DNA of 26,257 nt, from NCBI GenBank assembly GCA_049589355.1, contig JBAWAP010000442.1:1-26257 (forward strand). Reading direction: 5' to 3'. Made by a program: the position numbers and the translations under genes. The notes under the pieces are model-generated. The model saw only the letters and a list, made by a program, of their open reading frames with translations. It made no database searches and was not told where the DNA came from. Numbering within the stretch: position 1 is the first letter of the stretch; the number at the start of each line of letters is the position of its first letter. Source of the stretch: JBAWAP01 sp049589355. Its GTDB lineage: Bacteria; Chloroflexota; Anaerolineae; VGOG01. Shown here one piece after another: positions 8,401 to 16,684 of this stretch.

Positions 8401-11400
8401 ACGTGGCAGTTCGACATCTGGGCGCGGGTGGACCCGGCCCTCGTTCCGGGCACGACGATCACCAACACCGCCGTGGTGACGGGCACAACCACCCTTAGCG
8501 ACCCCAACCCGGTCAACAACACCGACACGGCCAAGAACCTGGTGCTGCAGAAGGCCGACCTGAAGATCACCAAGTTCGGCAAGCCGGATGGCCAGGTGCG
8601 GGCCGGTGAGTTCCTGACCTACACCGTCATCGTGGATAACCTGGGGCCGAGCTACGCCGGCATTGATGATCGAGATCCGATCAACGGTAACGTGGCCATC
8701 AAAGACATCCTGCAGTCGGGTCTGGAATTCGACCTGCTGGAGATTACCAGCGACCGCGGGATGGTGTGCTCGTCCATACCGTCGGATGGTAATCCAACGG
8801 ACGGCGTACCCAACGTCAACCAGCATCTGGAGATAGATTGCACACTCCAGGATGCGCTGGAGGTCCTGTCGGCGGACGGGCCGCCTAACCCAGGCCGCTG
8901 GATCATCACCATGACCGTCACTGCTGACGAGACGCAGGACATCAACAACGTGGCTCACGTGACCAGCGACGCCTTCGATCCCGATCCGGACAACAACCAG
9001 GCCGAGGTGATGCACGAGATCACCGACGTGGCGGACCTGGAGGTCACCAAGACGGCGCAGGGTTGGGTCATCGTCGGTTGCTCGAGCATGGCGCTACAGG
9101 CTAACAAGGTCACCGCTGGGCTCAGCTTGACTTACACCCTGACCATCATCAACCACGGCCCCTCGACGGCCGAAAACGTGGTGCTTCAGGACCGGCTGCC
9201 GCCGTGGATCGTCGTCACTGGCGCCACACCATCTCAGGGGAGCTGTGACACCGGCACGCCGGGCGAGCCGCTGGATAAGCTGACCTGCGGCCTGGGCACC
9301 ATGGGCGTGAACGACAGCGCCACGGTGACCATCACCGCCGACGTGCCATCCTGGGTGTCTGACGGGACCATCCTGGAGAACGACGCCTTCGTCTACTCCG
9401 ACATTTTCGATGACACCAACGCCAACAACTTTGCCCACAATCTGACCACCGTCAGCGCCTGGGCCGACCTGTCGGTGTCGAAGAGCGACAACCCCACCAC
9501 CGTGATCGCTGGCGAGCTGCTGGAGTACACCGTGACCATCACCAACAGCGGCCCGTCCGATGCCATAGAAGTGGTCGCGGTGGATGTGCTGGACCCGAAC
9601 GTCACGTTCCAGCGCATCCGCGATCCGTACGCCATCGGTGTGGTGTGCAGCCTCAACCCCATTGACGAGCACACACTCACCTGTGTTCTCGGGAACATGT
9701 CTGCCAGCGAAGTACTGAAATTCACCATCGTCGTGCTCGTCAACCCGGATGCGCCCGCGTCGCTGAACAACCATATCTCGGTGAGCAGCGATACGGCAGA
9801 TCAGTGCCTGCCCAACGAGGATGATGAAGGCACAGGCGTAGATCGCGAGCAACAACTCTTCGTCGTCAAGTCGGACTCGCCGGACCCGGTCCTGGCGGGT
9901 ACCGAGCTTCAGTATACCATCACCTTCGGCAACAATGGTCCATCGGAGGCCAAAAATGTCGTCGTGACCGACACCTTGCCGCTAGGCGTTCTCTTCGACC
10001 ACTGTGAGTCCCTCGATCCGAACGATAGGGTCACGTGCTCAGTGATCCGTGGCGACGGAATCACGACGAGTGACATTGTGCGCGTGGTGGAGATACGCGA
10101 CGGCAACACAGTGGTCTACACCGACACGGGCACGCTCGATGTGGGAGAGAGTTATACATTCTTGCTGATCGCCAACGTCGAGTCGGGCTACGTCTTGAAC
10201 GGCCGTGGCGACGCGGGCCCAGGCGAATTGTGTGAGTCCTTCTCCCAGGCGACAGGGTACTCGTACTTCGCGCACAACCGCGCCGGCATCTCGGCCGACG
10301 TCGTGGTGGAAGGGGTCCCGGGCCGGGTTGAGGAGCACGATGACGAGTGCACGCGGGTGAACGCGGAGGCGGACCTGGAGCTCACCAAGACCGATACGCC
10401 GGAGACCGCCCTGGTTTACGTCTACGATCCGGTCAGCAACGGCTTCATCTTCACCTACACCATTTCGGTGCGCAACAACGGCCCGTCGGACTCGGCAGTT
10501 GTGCTCTTCACCGACACCCTGCCGACCGACGCGGAGTTCATCACCTGGACGATCCCGGCTGACATGCACTGCATCTTCCGCGACGACGGCACGGTGATCT
10601 GCCTGGTGGGGAACGGTCGTGACAACCTGGGCAACAGCGAACCAGGCCGGCTAAATGTCACTTCGGAGATCAGCTTCACCATCACTGCTCGAGTGGATGC
10701 CGGCCCCTCACCGCGCATCCTGGTGAACCGGGCTGAGGTGCAGGCCGTCAGCGAGGATCAGGCAGACGTGCTCTTCCCGGACCTCAATGTCCCGGACTTC
10801 TACCCGGACGATGCCACGCCCACGCCTGATCCTGATCTGACGAACAATGTCCAGGTTGAAAACACCACCGTGTTCAACGCCCGGGTACGGGTGGATAAGA
10901 AAGCCTTCCTGGGCGACACGGCTGGCCTCAGCCTGACCCAGGTCCAGGACAAGTGTGAGACCGAAGCAGTTGACGACCTGTTGGTCTTGCCCAATACGCA
11001 GGTCACCTACTGCTACTTCATCTACAGCGAGGGCGACACCTGGCTCAACCAGGTCGAGCTCACGGACACGCCCAGCGGTCATGTGGAGATGGCGAAAGGG
11101 CTGTTCGTCAGTATCGTCGGCTTGGTGGGCGCAAACTCGGCCTTCACTACCGCACACGCTCTGTGGGCCAGCGCTGAGGGCGAGTTAGCGCCGCTGGCCC
11201 CGGCCGGCCAACTGCATCCCCATGACTACACCTACCTCCTGGCCACCCGCACGGTGACGGTGGACTTCTCCAGCGGCGGCACCATCGTCCTGGGGAGCAA
11301 CACCGCGACGGTGACGGCCGTGGGCACCACCAAGTACAGCACGACATATCCTGGCGTGATAGTGGCTAGGGACACTGACCTGCTCCACGACACTCTTGCC

Positions 11401-13872
11401 CTGCCGGTGCTGGAGGAGACCACCAAGGAGTGGGACATCTACGAGGACGACGGGGACGGCCTGCCCAGCCCGGGCGACGTCATCGAATACACGGTGGACA
11501 TCCCCAACACTGGCGCCATTGAGGCCACGGGGGTGGTTTTCACCGACACCCTGTACAACTACATTGCTGACGACCCGGAGGACCCGTGGGTGCCAGCTCT
11601 GTTGATTCCTGATAGTGTCACGGCCCAGATCCGGGTGTACGGACAGCACCCGGTCAGTGGCCAGGTCGTGGATGCCGCCCTGGAGCCCCCAGACCTGGCC
11701 TTCGGTGAGAGCCTCACCCTGCTGCCCGGCTGGGAGTCTGATGGCACGGCCGTGCCAGGAATTGTGCTCACCTACGCAGCCGGTCAGGTGCTCAACATCA
11801 CTGCCCCCGATGGTGACTCCGTCCAAGTTAGCCTGCAATCGGACCTGGCGCTGCCGCCCAAGGGCCGATTGGTGCGCTTCAACGGCATCAACTATGACCC
11901 ACCCATTGAGGTCACTTTCTCCCTGCGCATCCGGTACCAGGTGCGCATCAAGATTTCAAAGTACGTGCCGCTGGGTACCATCATCCTCAACCATGGCTGG
12001 CTGAGCTACAACGAGATCGGCCTCTTCGACCAGCGATTCCCGGACTTCGACCCGGCCAACCCGAACGACTATACAGCGGACAACAAGGTGGTCACTAACC
12101 ACAACGGCACGCCGGGTCGGGCCTGGGAGAGCAACGAGTTTCCTGGCTGGCCGCAGGTTCCGGTGAATGTTGAGCCTACCAACTACCCTGGCCTGCGCTT
12201 CTATGACTACGCACAACCGGGCGCTGCCCTGCGTGACGACGACGACCCGACCTGGTTCAGGGTGGAGCGCGATCCGCGCCGCATTCAGTTGCCCGCTATT
12301 GATAACGCGGGCGGCTGGGAAACCCAGATTCATGTGCAGAATGCGGGTGATGAGGAAACCGGGGTGATTGTGTTCTTCTGGGGAGAGTACTCAGGCCAGT
12401 GCCCCTACATGGATCCGGGCCCGGTTGGCTATGCTTGCAAGCGAGCCCTTGTGAACGCTGTCTGGGTCCTGAAGGATCAGAACATCCCCAGCACGGCAAG
12501 GTCAGCGATAGTCTATTCGGTGGATAAGGACCTCTTTGACCAGGCCTGTAGGGATGCTGCTGATGCTGTGGGTGACAGTGCCGCTTGGAAGGACTGGGAG
12601 GATGATTATGTGGGCACCGGCGAGCCGGTAGCAGTTATAGCCCAGCGCCAAGGGCCTAACGACTACGGCACCGTGGTTTCGAGCGCCTACCCTGGCATCT
12701 CGGAGAACATGGAGGGGAGTGGACCTGTCTATAAGTACTTTGCGCCCTACGCCATGAGGCAGTATCACAACCTGGATACAGAGATGATCATCCAGAATTC
12801 TGGTCAGGGCTGCGCTTCCATAACCCTCAACTATCAAAAGCAAGACGATTGCATCTTCACCTACTCGGAGGAGGACATCGAGTTGGCGCCGGGAGAATCC
12901 ATACGGAGAAGGGTGCCGGCGGTGCTGGGTGGCGGGTGGCTTGGCTCGGTCTACGTCGAGTCCGACGAGCCCTTGGGGATCGTCATGGATCAGACCAGCT
13001 TCCCGCCCTCGGATGATCAGGGGGTGCTGCTGACCTACGAAGCCCAGTCCTACAAGCTCAGGATGGACAGGGTCTTTTATGCCGACCTGGTCTGGCGCGA
13101 GCTGAGCGGCTGGGATGCCAGCATTCAGGTGCAGAACCTGACCCAGCAGTCTCTGCCGGCCTTCGTGACCGTGGAGTTCTTCGACGCCAGCGGCGATTCC
13201 ATCCTTGTCGTGGGCGACTGGGTCTGTCGTAATGGAGGCACCACTTTCTACCTGCCGGCCATCACTGACCTGGGCATGGAATACGCCGGGGCAGCCGTGA
13301 TCCGGTCCCACCCACAGGTGGATTATCCCGGGGAGGACCACGATGGTGAGCCCATCTTCGCGGTGGTGGACATCAAGAGGCGCAAGATGGTGGATCCGGT
13401 CACGGGTCTGGTGAGACCCACCGGCCCTGGCGAGAACCAGGGTGGGGCCTATAATGCTCTTGCGGAGGACGAAAAGAAGGCAGCCAGCGCCATCTTGCTT
13501 CCCTTCTTGGCCAAGGCCGGGGATTATGGGGGCGTGACCTCTCTGATTGCTGTCCGCAATAATTCCAATTGCAACGACATAGCGCTCAAGCTGGAGGTCA
13601 CTAACCGGGCTGGAACCGTCGTTAGCTATATGACCAACTTCTGGCTATCCGCTGGGCATATCAGGCTCATAGACCTGGCCGGCGTGGGCAGCGTGATACC
13701 TGGCTTCGTTGGCGCAGGGACAGTAAAAGTCACAGGCGTGCGCCAATTGTGCGACATGGATGGCGATGGGTATAAGGATCAGACACCAAGCATGCCTTCT
13801 GTGGTAGTGGTGAACAAGGGCGCTGGCCCGGGGGACGTCACCCAGGTATACGAGGGCATTTCCGTGCGGTAG
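5443..13872 (+). CDS. giant secreted DUF11-repeat protein
   Basis: This is a 2809-residue exported protein, probably a cell-surface stalk or adhesin-like protein. The start at 5443 is chosen for its AAGGAGG site; an in-frame extension to 5329 only translates the heptamer array. Residues about 23-50 form a signal or anchor helix, and residues 53-72 are encoded by a CCAATCT heptamer array. Residues 114-320 look like a jelly-roll domain (NGGFEQ start, FDWSFLTAEG). From about 325 to 1810 there are ten DUF11 repeats, each starting ADLxxTK and continuing NxGPSxAxNVVxTDTLP. A divergent unit at about 1815 (RVRVDKKAF) and another at about 1992 (TTKEWDIYEDDGDGLP) follow. The last 530 residues hold four similar units marked by IHVQN (2296), MIIQN (about 2448), IQVQN (2561) and IAVRN (2702). 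There is no LPXTG or YLPLV-type tail. The C-terminal 1,170 residues are paralogous to the protein at 16685-22096. DUF11 function is unknown, so the surface role is inferred. Confidence 0.9.
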   Translation: MDTCPTNTSSRLTASHLQRGTSVLRLLLVVAAGLTLLGLALAVPLVIAANATTQSPISNLQPPISNLQPPTLRLVSGQASNFQWNAPQSPALPSTEFTLTEEGLRTSLLAAVTNGGFEQTPNHLFDWTVGGSAAHVEVLQASNFSASAGPLPTPTEGNYFALLCTGLGVVNPASQGNIDGDGIPTPDYDTSILTKTLSLTASDVPATLSFDWSFLTAEGRDAPDNEDDFFQVTLNGVVILSGSRPVGGVSPYLDVAGMNNVAYTVSSAGACNNCFFQHGRNPFQTFRMIISNPGTYTLAFLVADQGDADIDSGLLIDNLQLTPEIDLEINKTATPDPAIAGEPLIYEVTVINHGSGRAVDVVVTDTLPAQVDFIVHTLPTFPTDPTLPQGCSAGTGPGGEDQLVCDLGDVLGGESMSFEIEVDVDADALAKGTLVLTNTAQVDSLTADGNPRNDTVILGTILRDSADLQVTKVSKPDTSVEAGEIFTYTIHVDNLGPSHARNVVLTDTILSSGAFALLNVIPDPNRTSDSCTINGTIITCALGQSLEPQGDPLRNGRWVITIWVQANYAQDVNNEVFVFSADPDGPAGPQTATPDPDTSNNRATDFIAVTDVADLKMTKLGEDDANPGVADFSVRAGERVRWTIVVRNDGGPSTAENVAVVDILPRGLVEGSVTAIAQTPAPGGGQCTLGTPGDPNEPLICQLGNLAPTQTATVTIRADVDPSYVVDQPNTPFANYLPNDAYLTSDTFDPETQNNIVFDTLVKVTAEAELGVQKTDRPDYVIAGEQLEYTLTISNAGPSTAEDVVLRDELPDEVIALYVNVVNEPDATCTIRTTPANIIDCGFGNILPGKVITMAVTSLVRANTPAGTITNTVDVTSVTSDTVPSNNINITETTRVETQADLEIQKTSTPDKVYAGEQKKYTISVENLGPSDAQTVMVTDTLPISLTYEIDNDHCALVSTDPDVLECRYGRQVGPNFVFEPLPPGGTWQFDIWARVDPALVPGTTITNTAVVTGTTTLSDPNPVNNTDTAKNLVLQKADLKITKFGKPDGQVRAGEFLTYTVIVDNLGPSYAGIDDRDPINGNVAIKDILQSGLEFDLLEITSDRGMVCSSIPSDGNPTDGVPNVNQHLEIDCTLQDALEVLSADGPPNPGRWIITMTVTADETQDINNVAHVTSDAFDPDPDNNQAEVMHEITDVADLEVTKTAQGWVIVGCSSMALQANKVTAGLSLTYTLTIINHGPSTAENVVLQDRLPPWIVVTGATPSQGSCDTGTPGEPLDKLTCGLGTMGVNDSATVTITADVPSWVSDGTILENDAFVYSDIFDDTNANNFAHNLTTVSAWADLSVSKSDNPTTVIAGELLEYTVTITNSGPSDAIEVVAVDVLDPNVTFQRIRDPYAIGVVCSLNPIDEHTLTCVLGNMSASEVLKFTIVVLVNPDAPASLNNHISVSSDTADQCLPNEDDEGTGVDREQQLFVVKSDSPDPVLAGTELQYTITFGNNGPSEAKNVVVTDTLPLGVLFDHCESLDPNDRVTCSVIRGDGITTSDIVRVVEIRDGNTVVYTDTGTLDVGESYTFLLIANVESGYVLNGRGDAGPGELCESFSQATGYSYFAHNRAGISADVVVEGVPGRVEEHDDECTRVNAEADLELTKTDTPETALVYVYDPVSNGFIFTYTISVRNNGPSDSAVVLFTDTLPTDAEFITWTIPADMHCIFRDDGTVICLVGNGRDNLGNSEPGRLNVTSEISFTITARVDAGPSPRILVNRAEVQAVSEDQADVLFPDLNVPDFYPDDATPTPDPDLTNNVQVENTTVFNARVRVDKKAFLGDTAGLSLTQVQDKCETEAVDDLLVLPNTQVTYCYFIYSEGDTWLNQVELTDTPSGHVEMAKGLFVSIVGLVGANSAFTTAHALWASAEGELAPLAPAGQLHPHDYTYLLATRTVTVDFSSGGTIVLGSNTATVTAVGTTKYSTTYPGVIVARDTDLLHDTLALPVLEETTKEWDIYEDDGDGLPSPGDVIEYTVDIPNTGAIEATGVVFTDTLYNYIADDPEDPWVPALLIPDSVTAQIRVYGQHPVSGQVVDAALEPPDLAFGESLTLLPGWESDGTAVPGIVLTYAAGQVLNITAPDGDSVQVSLQSDLALPPKGRLVRFNGINYDPPIEVTFSLRIRYQVRIKISKYVPLGTIILNHGWLSYNEIGLFDQRFPDFDPANPNDYTADNKVVTNHNGTPGRAWESNEFPGWPQVPVNVEPTNYPGLRFYDYAQPGAALRDDDDPTWFRVERDPRRIQLPAIDNAGGWETQIHVQNAGDEETGVIVFFWGEYSGQCPYMDPGPVGYACKRALVNAVWVLKDQNIPSTARSAIVYSVDKDLFDQACRDAADAVGDSAAWKDWEDDYVGTGEPVAVIAQRQGPNDYGTVVSSAYPGISENMEGSGPVYKYFAPYAMRQYHNLDTEMIIQNSGQGCASITLNYQKQDDCIFTYSEEDIELAPGESIRRRVPAVLGGGWLGSVYVESDEPLGIVMDQTSFPPSDDQGVLLTYEAQSYKLRMDRVFYADLVWRELSGWDASIQVQNLTQQSLPAFVTVEFFDASGDSILVVGDWVCRNGGTTFYLPAITDLGMEYAGAAVIRSHPQVDYPGEDHDGEPIFAVVDIKRRKMVDPVTGLVRPTGPGENQGGAYNALAEDEKKAASAILLPFLAKAGDYGGVTSLIAVRNNSNCNDIALKLEVTNRAGTVVSYMTNFWLSAGHIRLIDLAGVGSVIPGFVGAGTVKVTGVRQLCDMDGDGYKDQTPSMPSVVVVNKGAGPGDVTQVYEGISVR
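5601..5656. repeat. eight-unit CCAATCT heptamer array inside a CDS
   Basis: Eight consecutive 7-base units (CCAATCT or CCAACCT, the last CCAACCC) fall just after the signal helix of the giant DUF11 protein. They encode the low-complexity stretch ISNLQPPISNLQPPT; three units make seven residues. The array is immediately followed by the dispersed repeat at 5655-5682. Confidence 0.9.
5655..5682. repeat. dispersed repeat of the CTTCGACTAnnCTCAGGGCAGG type
   Basis: The segment CCTTCGACTAGTCTCAGGGC followed by AGGCC reads on the other strand as MEACPETSRRV. From memory, unverified, this resembles a short dispersed repeat seen in many environmental bacterial genomes. It is fused directly to the CCAATCT array inside the coding sequence. 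Confidence 0.55.
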
Positions 13873-13909
13873 CAGCCCATCGCATCCCGTTGACAGCCAA
13901 CAGGATTCT

Positions 13910-14056
13910 GGACTTTGGACAAAACCACGATGGCGACCAGAAACCCGTTTTCTCACACCAAATTGCCATCCACGTTGACTTGAGACAGGTTGATTCAGTT
14001 AGATTTCGGTAATAGAGCCATCAGAAAACGGGTTTCTTCAGCTTTGTCCAAAGTCC
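13910..14056. mobile_element. 147-bp MITE-like inverted-repeat element
   Basis: The ends are perfect 14-base inverted arms (GGACTTTGGACAAA at 13910-13923 and its complement at 14043-14056). A second perfect 15-base inverted pair lies just inside (AGAAACCCGTTTTCT at 13939-13953, complement at 14023-14037). The centre of about 70 bases has no reading frame. This two-tier terminal inverted repeat resembles a non-autonomous transposon or a palindromic intergenic repeat. The flanks CAGGATTCT and AAAGGATTACC share a short GGATT, a doubtful target duplication. It could alternatively act as a terminator for the giant gene ending at 13872. Confidence 0.6.
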
Positions 14057-14352
14057 AAAGGATTACCCTGAGGCTTTTTCATTCGCCGCCAGGCAGGGCG
14101 GAAGAGGTCTCTGAACCGCCCACCCTGGCAGACATGGGAGGTAAGTAACCTTAAAATATTCAAAACTCGTGCTCCCAGGCCGTATCTAAAACGGACTTTT
14201 TACGTTATATATAGTAGAAGCTTGGCCGCCAAGCACCTCTATATCGCTTGCCAGGGGGGAGCAAGCGGGATGCCTCATAACTGCCTTCATTCGAGCTTTG
14301 CCATACCTGCAACAGACCACGCAATTACGCGGTGGCCATTTCTGCTTGCTTG

Positions 14353-14397
14353 ACGCCGGTTCGTGAGGGGTGAAGCGTTCACCCTGAGGGCCGGCGT
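14353..14397. repeat. nested two-tier hairpin
   Basis: An inner stem GGGTGAA-GCG-TTCACCC (14368-14384) is enclosed by an outer perfect 7-base stem, ACGCCGG/CCGGCGT (14353-14359 and 14391-14397), with small internal loops. No T-run follows. It may be a structured RNA, a protein-binding palindrome or a degenerate mobile repeat. Confidence 0.5.
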
Positions 14398-14536
14398 TCT
14401 GTGTAGTCCCTGGTTCGCTGGCGGCCAATAGCCATCATCGGAGCGGACATCTGCGGCCCAGGCCGGTCGTCCCCCCACTCGAACGGCCCTGGCTTGCATC
14501 CCCCCAATGTGCCGTTCCGAGTTGTGCAAGAGGGGG

Positions 14537-14641
14537 CGTGGGGCTGAGTCCCCGCACTGAGAGAGCGAAGCCCCTGCGGGGCTAGGAACGACCAGCCCGA
14601 AGGGCTTTGCCCTTTCAGCCCGACGGCTTCAGCCTCGGGCT
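14537..14641 (+). repeat. cluster of four GC-rich hairpins before the NHL gene
   Basis: Four stem-loops follow one another: around 14537-14556 (GGGG/CCCC), AGCCCC-TGC-GGGGCT at 14569-14583, AGCCC-GAA-GGGCT at 14594-14606 and AGCCCGA/TCGGGCT at 14617-14641. Three share the AGCCC/GGGCT stem, so they look like repeats of one element. They end about 40 bases before the ATG at 14681 and would lie in its leader if transcription begins upstream. Confidence 0.6.
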
Positions 14642-14680
14642 CTCCCCCCGCAAGGAGATTCCTTTCAAACGAGGTAGATT

Positions 14681-16630
14681 ATGCGCCAAAATCGTTGGAT
14701 GCTCGTTCTGGTTGCGGTCATTTTCGCAGGCTTCCTGTTAGCCACGCTGATACTTGTGCTTCGCACCTTTCAGCCTGTCGTGGTCGAGGCTCAGTCTCCT
14801 CCCAGGTGCTCCTTCCCCGAGGACGTCACGGGAGACGGCCGGGTCAACGTGGTGGATATCATGTTGGTGGCCAGCCGCTTGGGGGCGGACACGTTCCCGC
14901 CAAACTATGATCAGAACTTCAATGGTCAGGTGGACTTAGGAGACGTCTGGCGCGTGGCGCGCCTCTGGCAGGCGGACTGCGACTCCACCAGCTTCGACTT
15001 GGTGTGGGGCCACTACGGCGACGCGATCCTTGAGGAGGATGACCCTGGCGAGGACGCGGAGTTCCGGCTGCCCGAGGGCATTGACACCTCCTCCGTCATT
15101 GACTGGAAGCCGATGTTCACCATGCAGGACGGGTGGCAAACAGACGCTGACTGGCAATTGAATAGCACGTATGCGTGCCACAAGGATACGGTTAAAGAAG
15201 AAGGCGTCTTCCTCACCGCGCCACGCGTAAGCCTCTTCGACGTCTCAAAACCGATCACGCTTACTTTCGATTACTACCTGGACTCGACCCATTCTGGTCG
15301 AGCCTGGCTGGAAATCTCGATCAATGGTGGCGACTGGGTCCACCTTGATCCCGGCATGCCTAACGTTGGGTCATACCAGACTGGGAGCCAATCGGTGACC
15401 GTTGACCTGTCCGACTACGCCTTTTCCATCATTCAGCTCCGGTGGGGATTCACTAACACTTCTTGTGAGTGTGGGGATTATGAAGAGTGCGGCGACTGCT
15501 GCGAGAATTTTTATAGGGTTCAGAACGTGGAGATCAAAGGAGGTATCGGTGCCGAAGATGGCATGGACGAACTGAAGCCTCGCGTTTACGTCGCCGACAC
15601 AGGCAATCATCGGGTGCAGATCTTCGAGTATGAGTCCGATGGGACCTCGGTAACCTACAAGGGCGAGTTCGGTTACTACGGCGACGGCGATGGCGAATTT
15701 GACCTGCCCGAGGACGTGGTCGTAGGGCCTGACGCCCTGGTCTACGTGGCCGATACCGTCAACCATCGCATTGAGTACTTTGACGAGGATGGCAGCTTCC
15801 AGGGACAGTTTGGTAGCTACGGCGACGTGATCCTTAAACAGGGGGACCCTGCTACAGATGCGCGGTTCAACTCACCCAGCGGCGTGGCTGCCAGCGCCTG
15901 GCACCTCGTATCGTCATCTACCGATGGCCCCCAGGGCGACTACTTCTTCCTGTACGTGGCCGACACGGGCAACCATCGCGTGCAGAGGTTCAAGATCGAG
16001 AAAAATGATGAGGAGCCCAAGTATGATGGTGAGTGGGGCTACTATGGCCACCAGGACGGCCAGTTCAACTCGCCGGAAGGCATTGACGTAGACCCTATCC
16101 AGACTCCACCTGACCTCACCGGCATGCCTCCCGACGAGCCCGAGGAGTGGGAAGCCCACGTATACGTAGCGGATACCAACAATCACCGGGTGCAGTTCTT
16201 TAGGCTGGATGGCACATTCGAAGATGGGTACAAGTTCGGTCAGTACGGCGATGCCATCCCATCACCGGGCGATACAACGGGGATCGAGTTCAACCGTCCC
16301 CAGGACGTGGCCGTTGGCATCCGTCTGGAGGAGGGCATGCTGGGCCAAATCCAGACCTATGCCAATCGGCTGGTTGATGTCTACGTCGCCGACACCGGCA
16401 ACCACCGGGTGCAGTACCTCCTCTGGAATGACCAGACCACGCCTCCCACGCCTCCGCAGCATGAATACCAGGACGAGTTTGGTTACTACGGCGACGCCAG
16501 TTGCGAGTTCAATTCCCAGGCTGGCCTGGCCGTTGACCGCTTGCTCCCGGATGACGTTGGCCTGGAGGGGGACGTCTTCGTGGCCGACACGTGGAACCAT
16601 CGCTGCCAACGCTGGAGCCGGCCCCAGTAG
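14681..16630 (+). CDS. secreted dockerin and NHL-propeller protein with inserted jelly-roll domain
   Basis: This is a 649-residue exported protein. Residues 7-27 are a hydrophobic signal or anchor helix. Residues 43-100 are a type I dockerin with calcium loops DVTGDGRVNVVD and DQNFNGQVDLGD, bracketed by Cys residues that could form a disulfide. A first NHL strand segment (WGHYGDAI to LPEGID, about 106-134) is followed by an insertion of about 165 residues resembling a beta-sandwich (FDYYLDSTHSGRAWLEISIN) with a Cys cluster (CECGDYEECGDCC). From about 301 the propeller resumes with six copies of YVADTxNHRVQ, the last reading VFVADTWNHRCQ. NHL propellers usually bind proteins, RNA or carbohydrates; the dockerin suggests docking to a cohesin such as the one in the first protein. 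The next gene starts 54 bases downstream, so the two may be cotranscribed. The start is supported by only a weak GAGGT site, with AAGGAG lying further upstream. Confidence 0.88.
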   Translation: MRQNRWMLVLVAVIFAGFLLATLILVLRTFQPVVVEAQSPPRCSFPEDVTGDGRVNVVDIMLVASRLGADTFPPNYDQNFNGQVDLGDVWRVARLWQADCDSTSFDLVWGHYGDAILEEDDPGEDAEFRLPEGIDTSSVIDWKPMFTMQDGWQTDADWQLNSTYACHKDTVKEEGVFLTAPRVSLFDVSKPITLTFDYYLDSTHSGRAWLEISINGGDWVHLDPGMPNVGSYQTGSQSVTVDLSDYAFSIIQLRWGFTNTSCECGDYEECGDCCENFYRVQNVEIKGGIGAEDGMDELKPRVYVADTGNHRVQIFEYESDGTSVTYKGEFGYYGDGDGEFDLPEDVVVGPDALVYVADTVNHRIEYFDEDGSFQGQFGSYGDVILKQGDPATDARFNSPSGVAASAWHLVSSSTDGPQGDYFFLYVADTGNHRVQRFKIEKNDEEPKYDGEWGYYGHQDGQFNSPEGIDVDPIQTPPDLTGMPPDEPEEWEAHVYVADTNNHRVQFFRLDGTFEDGYKFGQYGDAIPSPGDTTGIEFNRPQDVAVGIRLEEGMLGQIQTYANRLVDVYVADTGNHRVQYLLWNDQTTPPTPPQHEYQDEFGYYGDASCEFNSQAGLAVDRLLPDDVGLEGDVFVADTWNHRCQRWSRPQ

Positions 16631-16684
16631 AGGGGACGGCCCTTATCGGCTCATCAAACATCCATTCAAGGAGGTTAGTCAATC

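Larger units (their letters stand above)
13873..14680. other. 808-bp intergenic region, no convincing gene
   Basis: The region between the first DUF11 giant and the NHL protein contains the MITE-like element, a nested hairpin at 14353-14397, a smaller stem at 14247-14269 and a cluster of GC-rich hairpins at 14537-14641. Short reading frames on the minus strand (14186-14428 and 14287-14529) have no ribosome-binding site or recognisable domain. An AT-rich stretch at 14196-14216 (containing TTATATATAG) could house a promoter for the NHL gene, but no clear -35 is visible. Confidence 0.6.

Noticed and set aside
7432..9015. 527-residue open frame on the minus strand inside the first DUF11 giant
   Set aside because: It is the complement of well-supported DUF11 coding sequence, has no signal, domain or ribosome-binding site, and reads as composition-biased text. 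Long antisense frames are expected in GC-rich repetitive genes. The same applies to 19376-20551 and 12502-13341.
14186..14529. Small minus-strand genes in the 808-bp gap
   Set aside because: Two 80-residue frames lack ribosome-binding sites and recognisable sequence, and overlap hairpin-rich DNA.
14530..14660. Cyclic-di-GMP (GEMM) or other known riboswitch before the NHL gene
   Set aside because: The stem-loops repeat the same AGCCC/GGGCT arms and I could not find the conserved loop sequences of a known riboswitch class.
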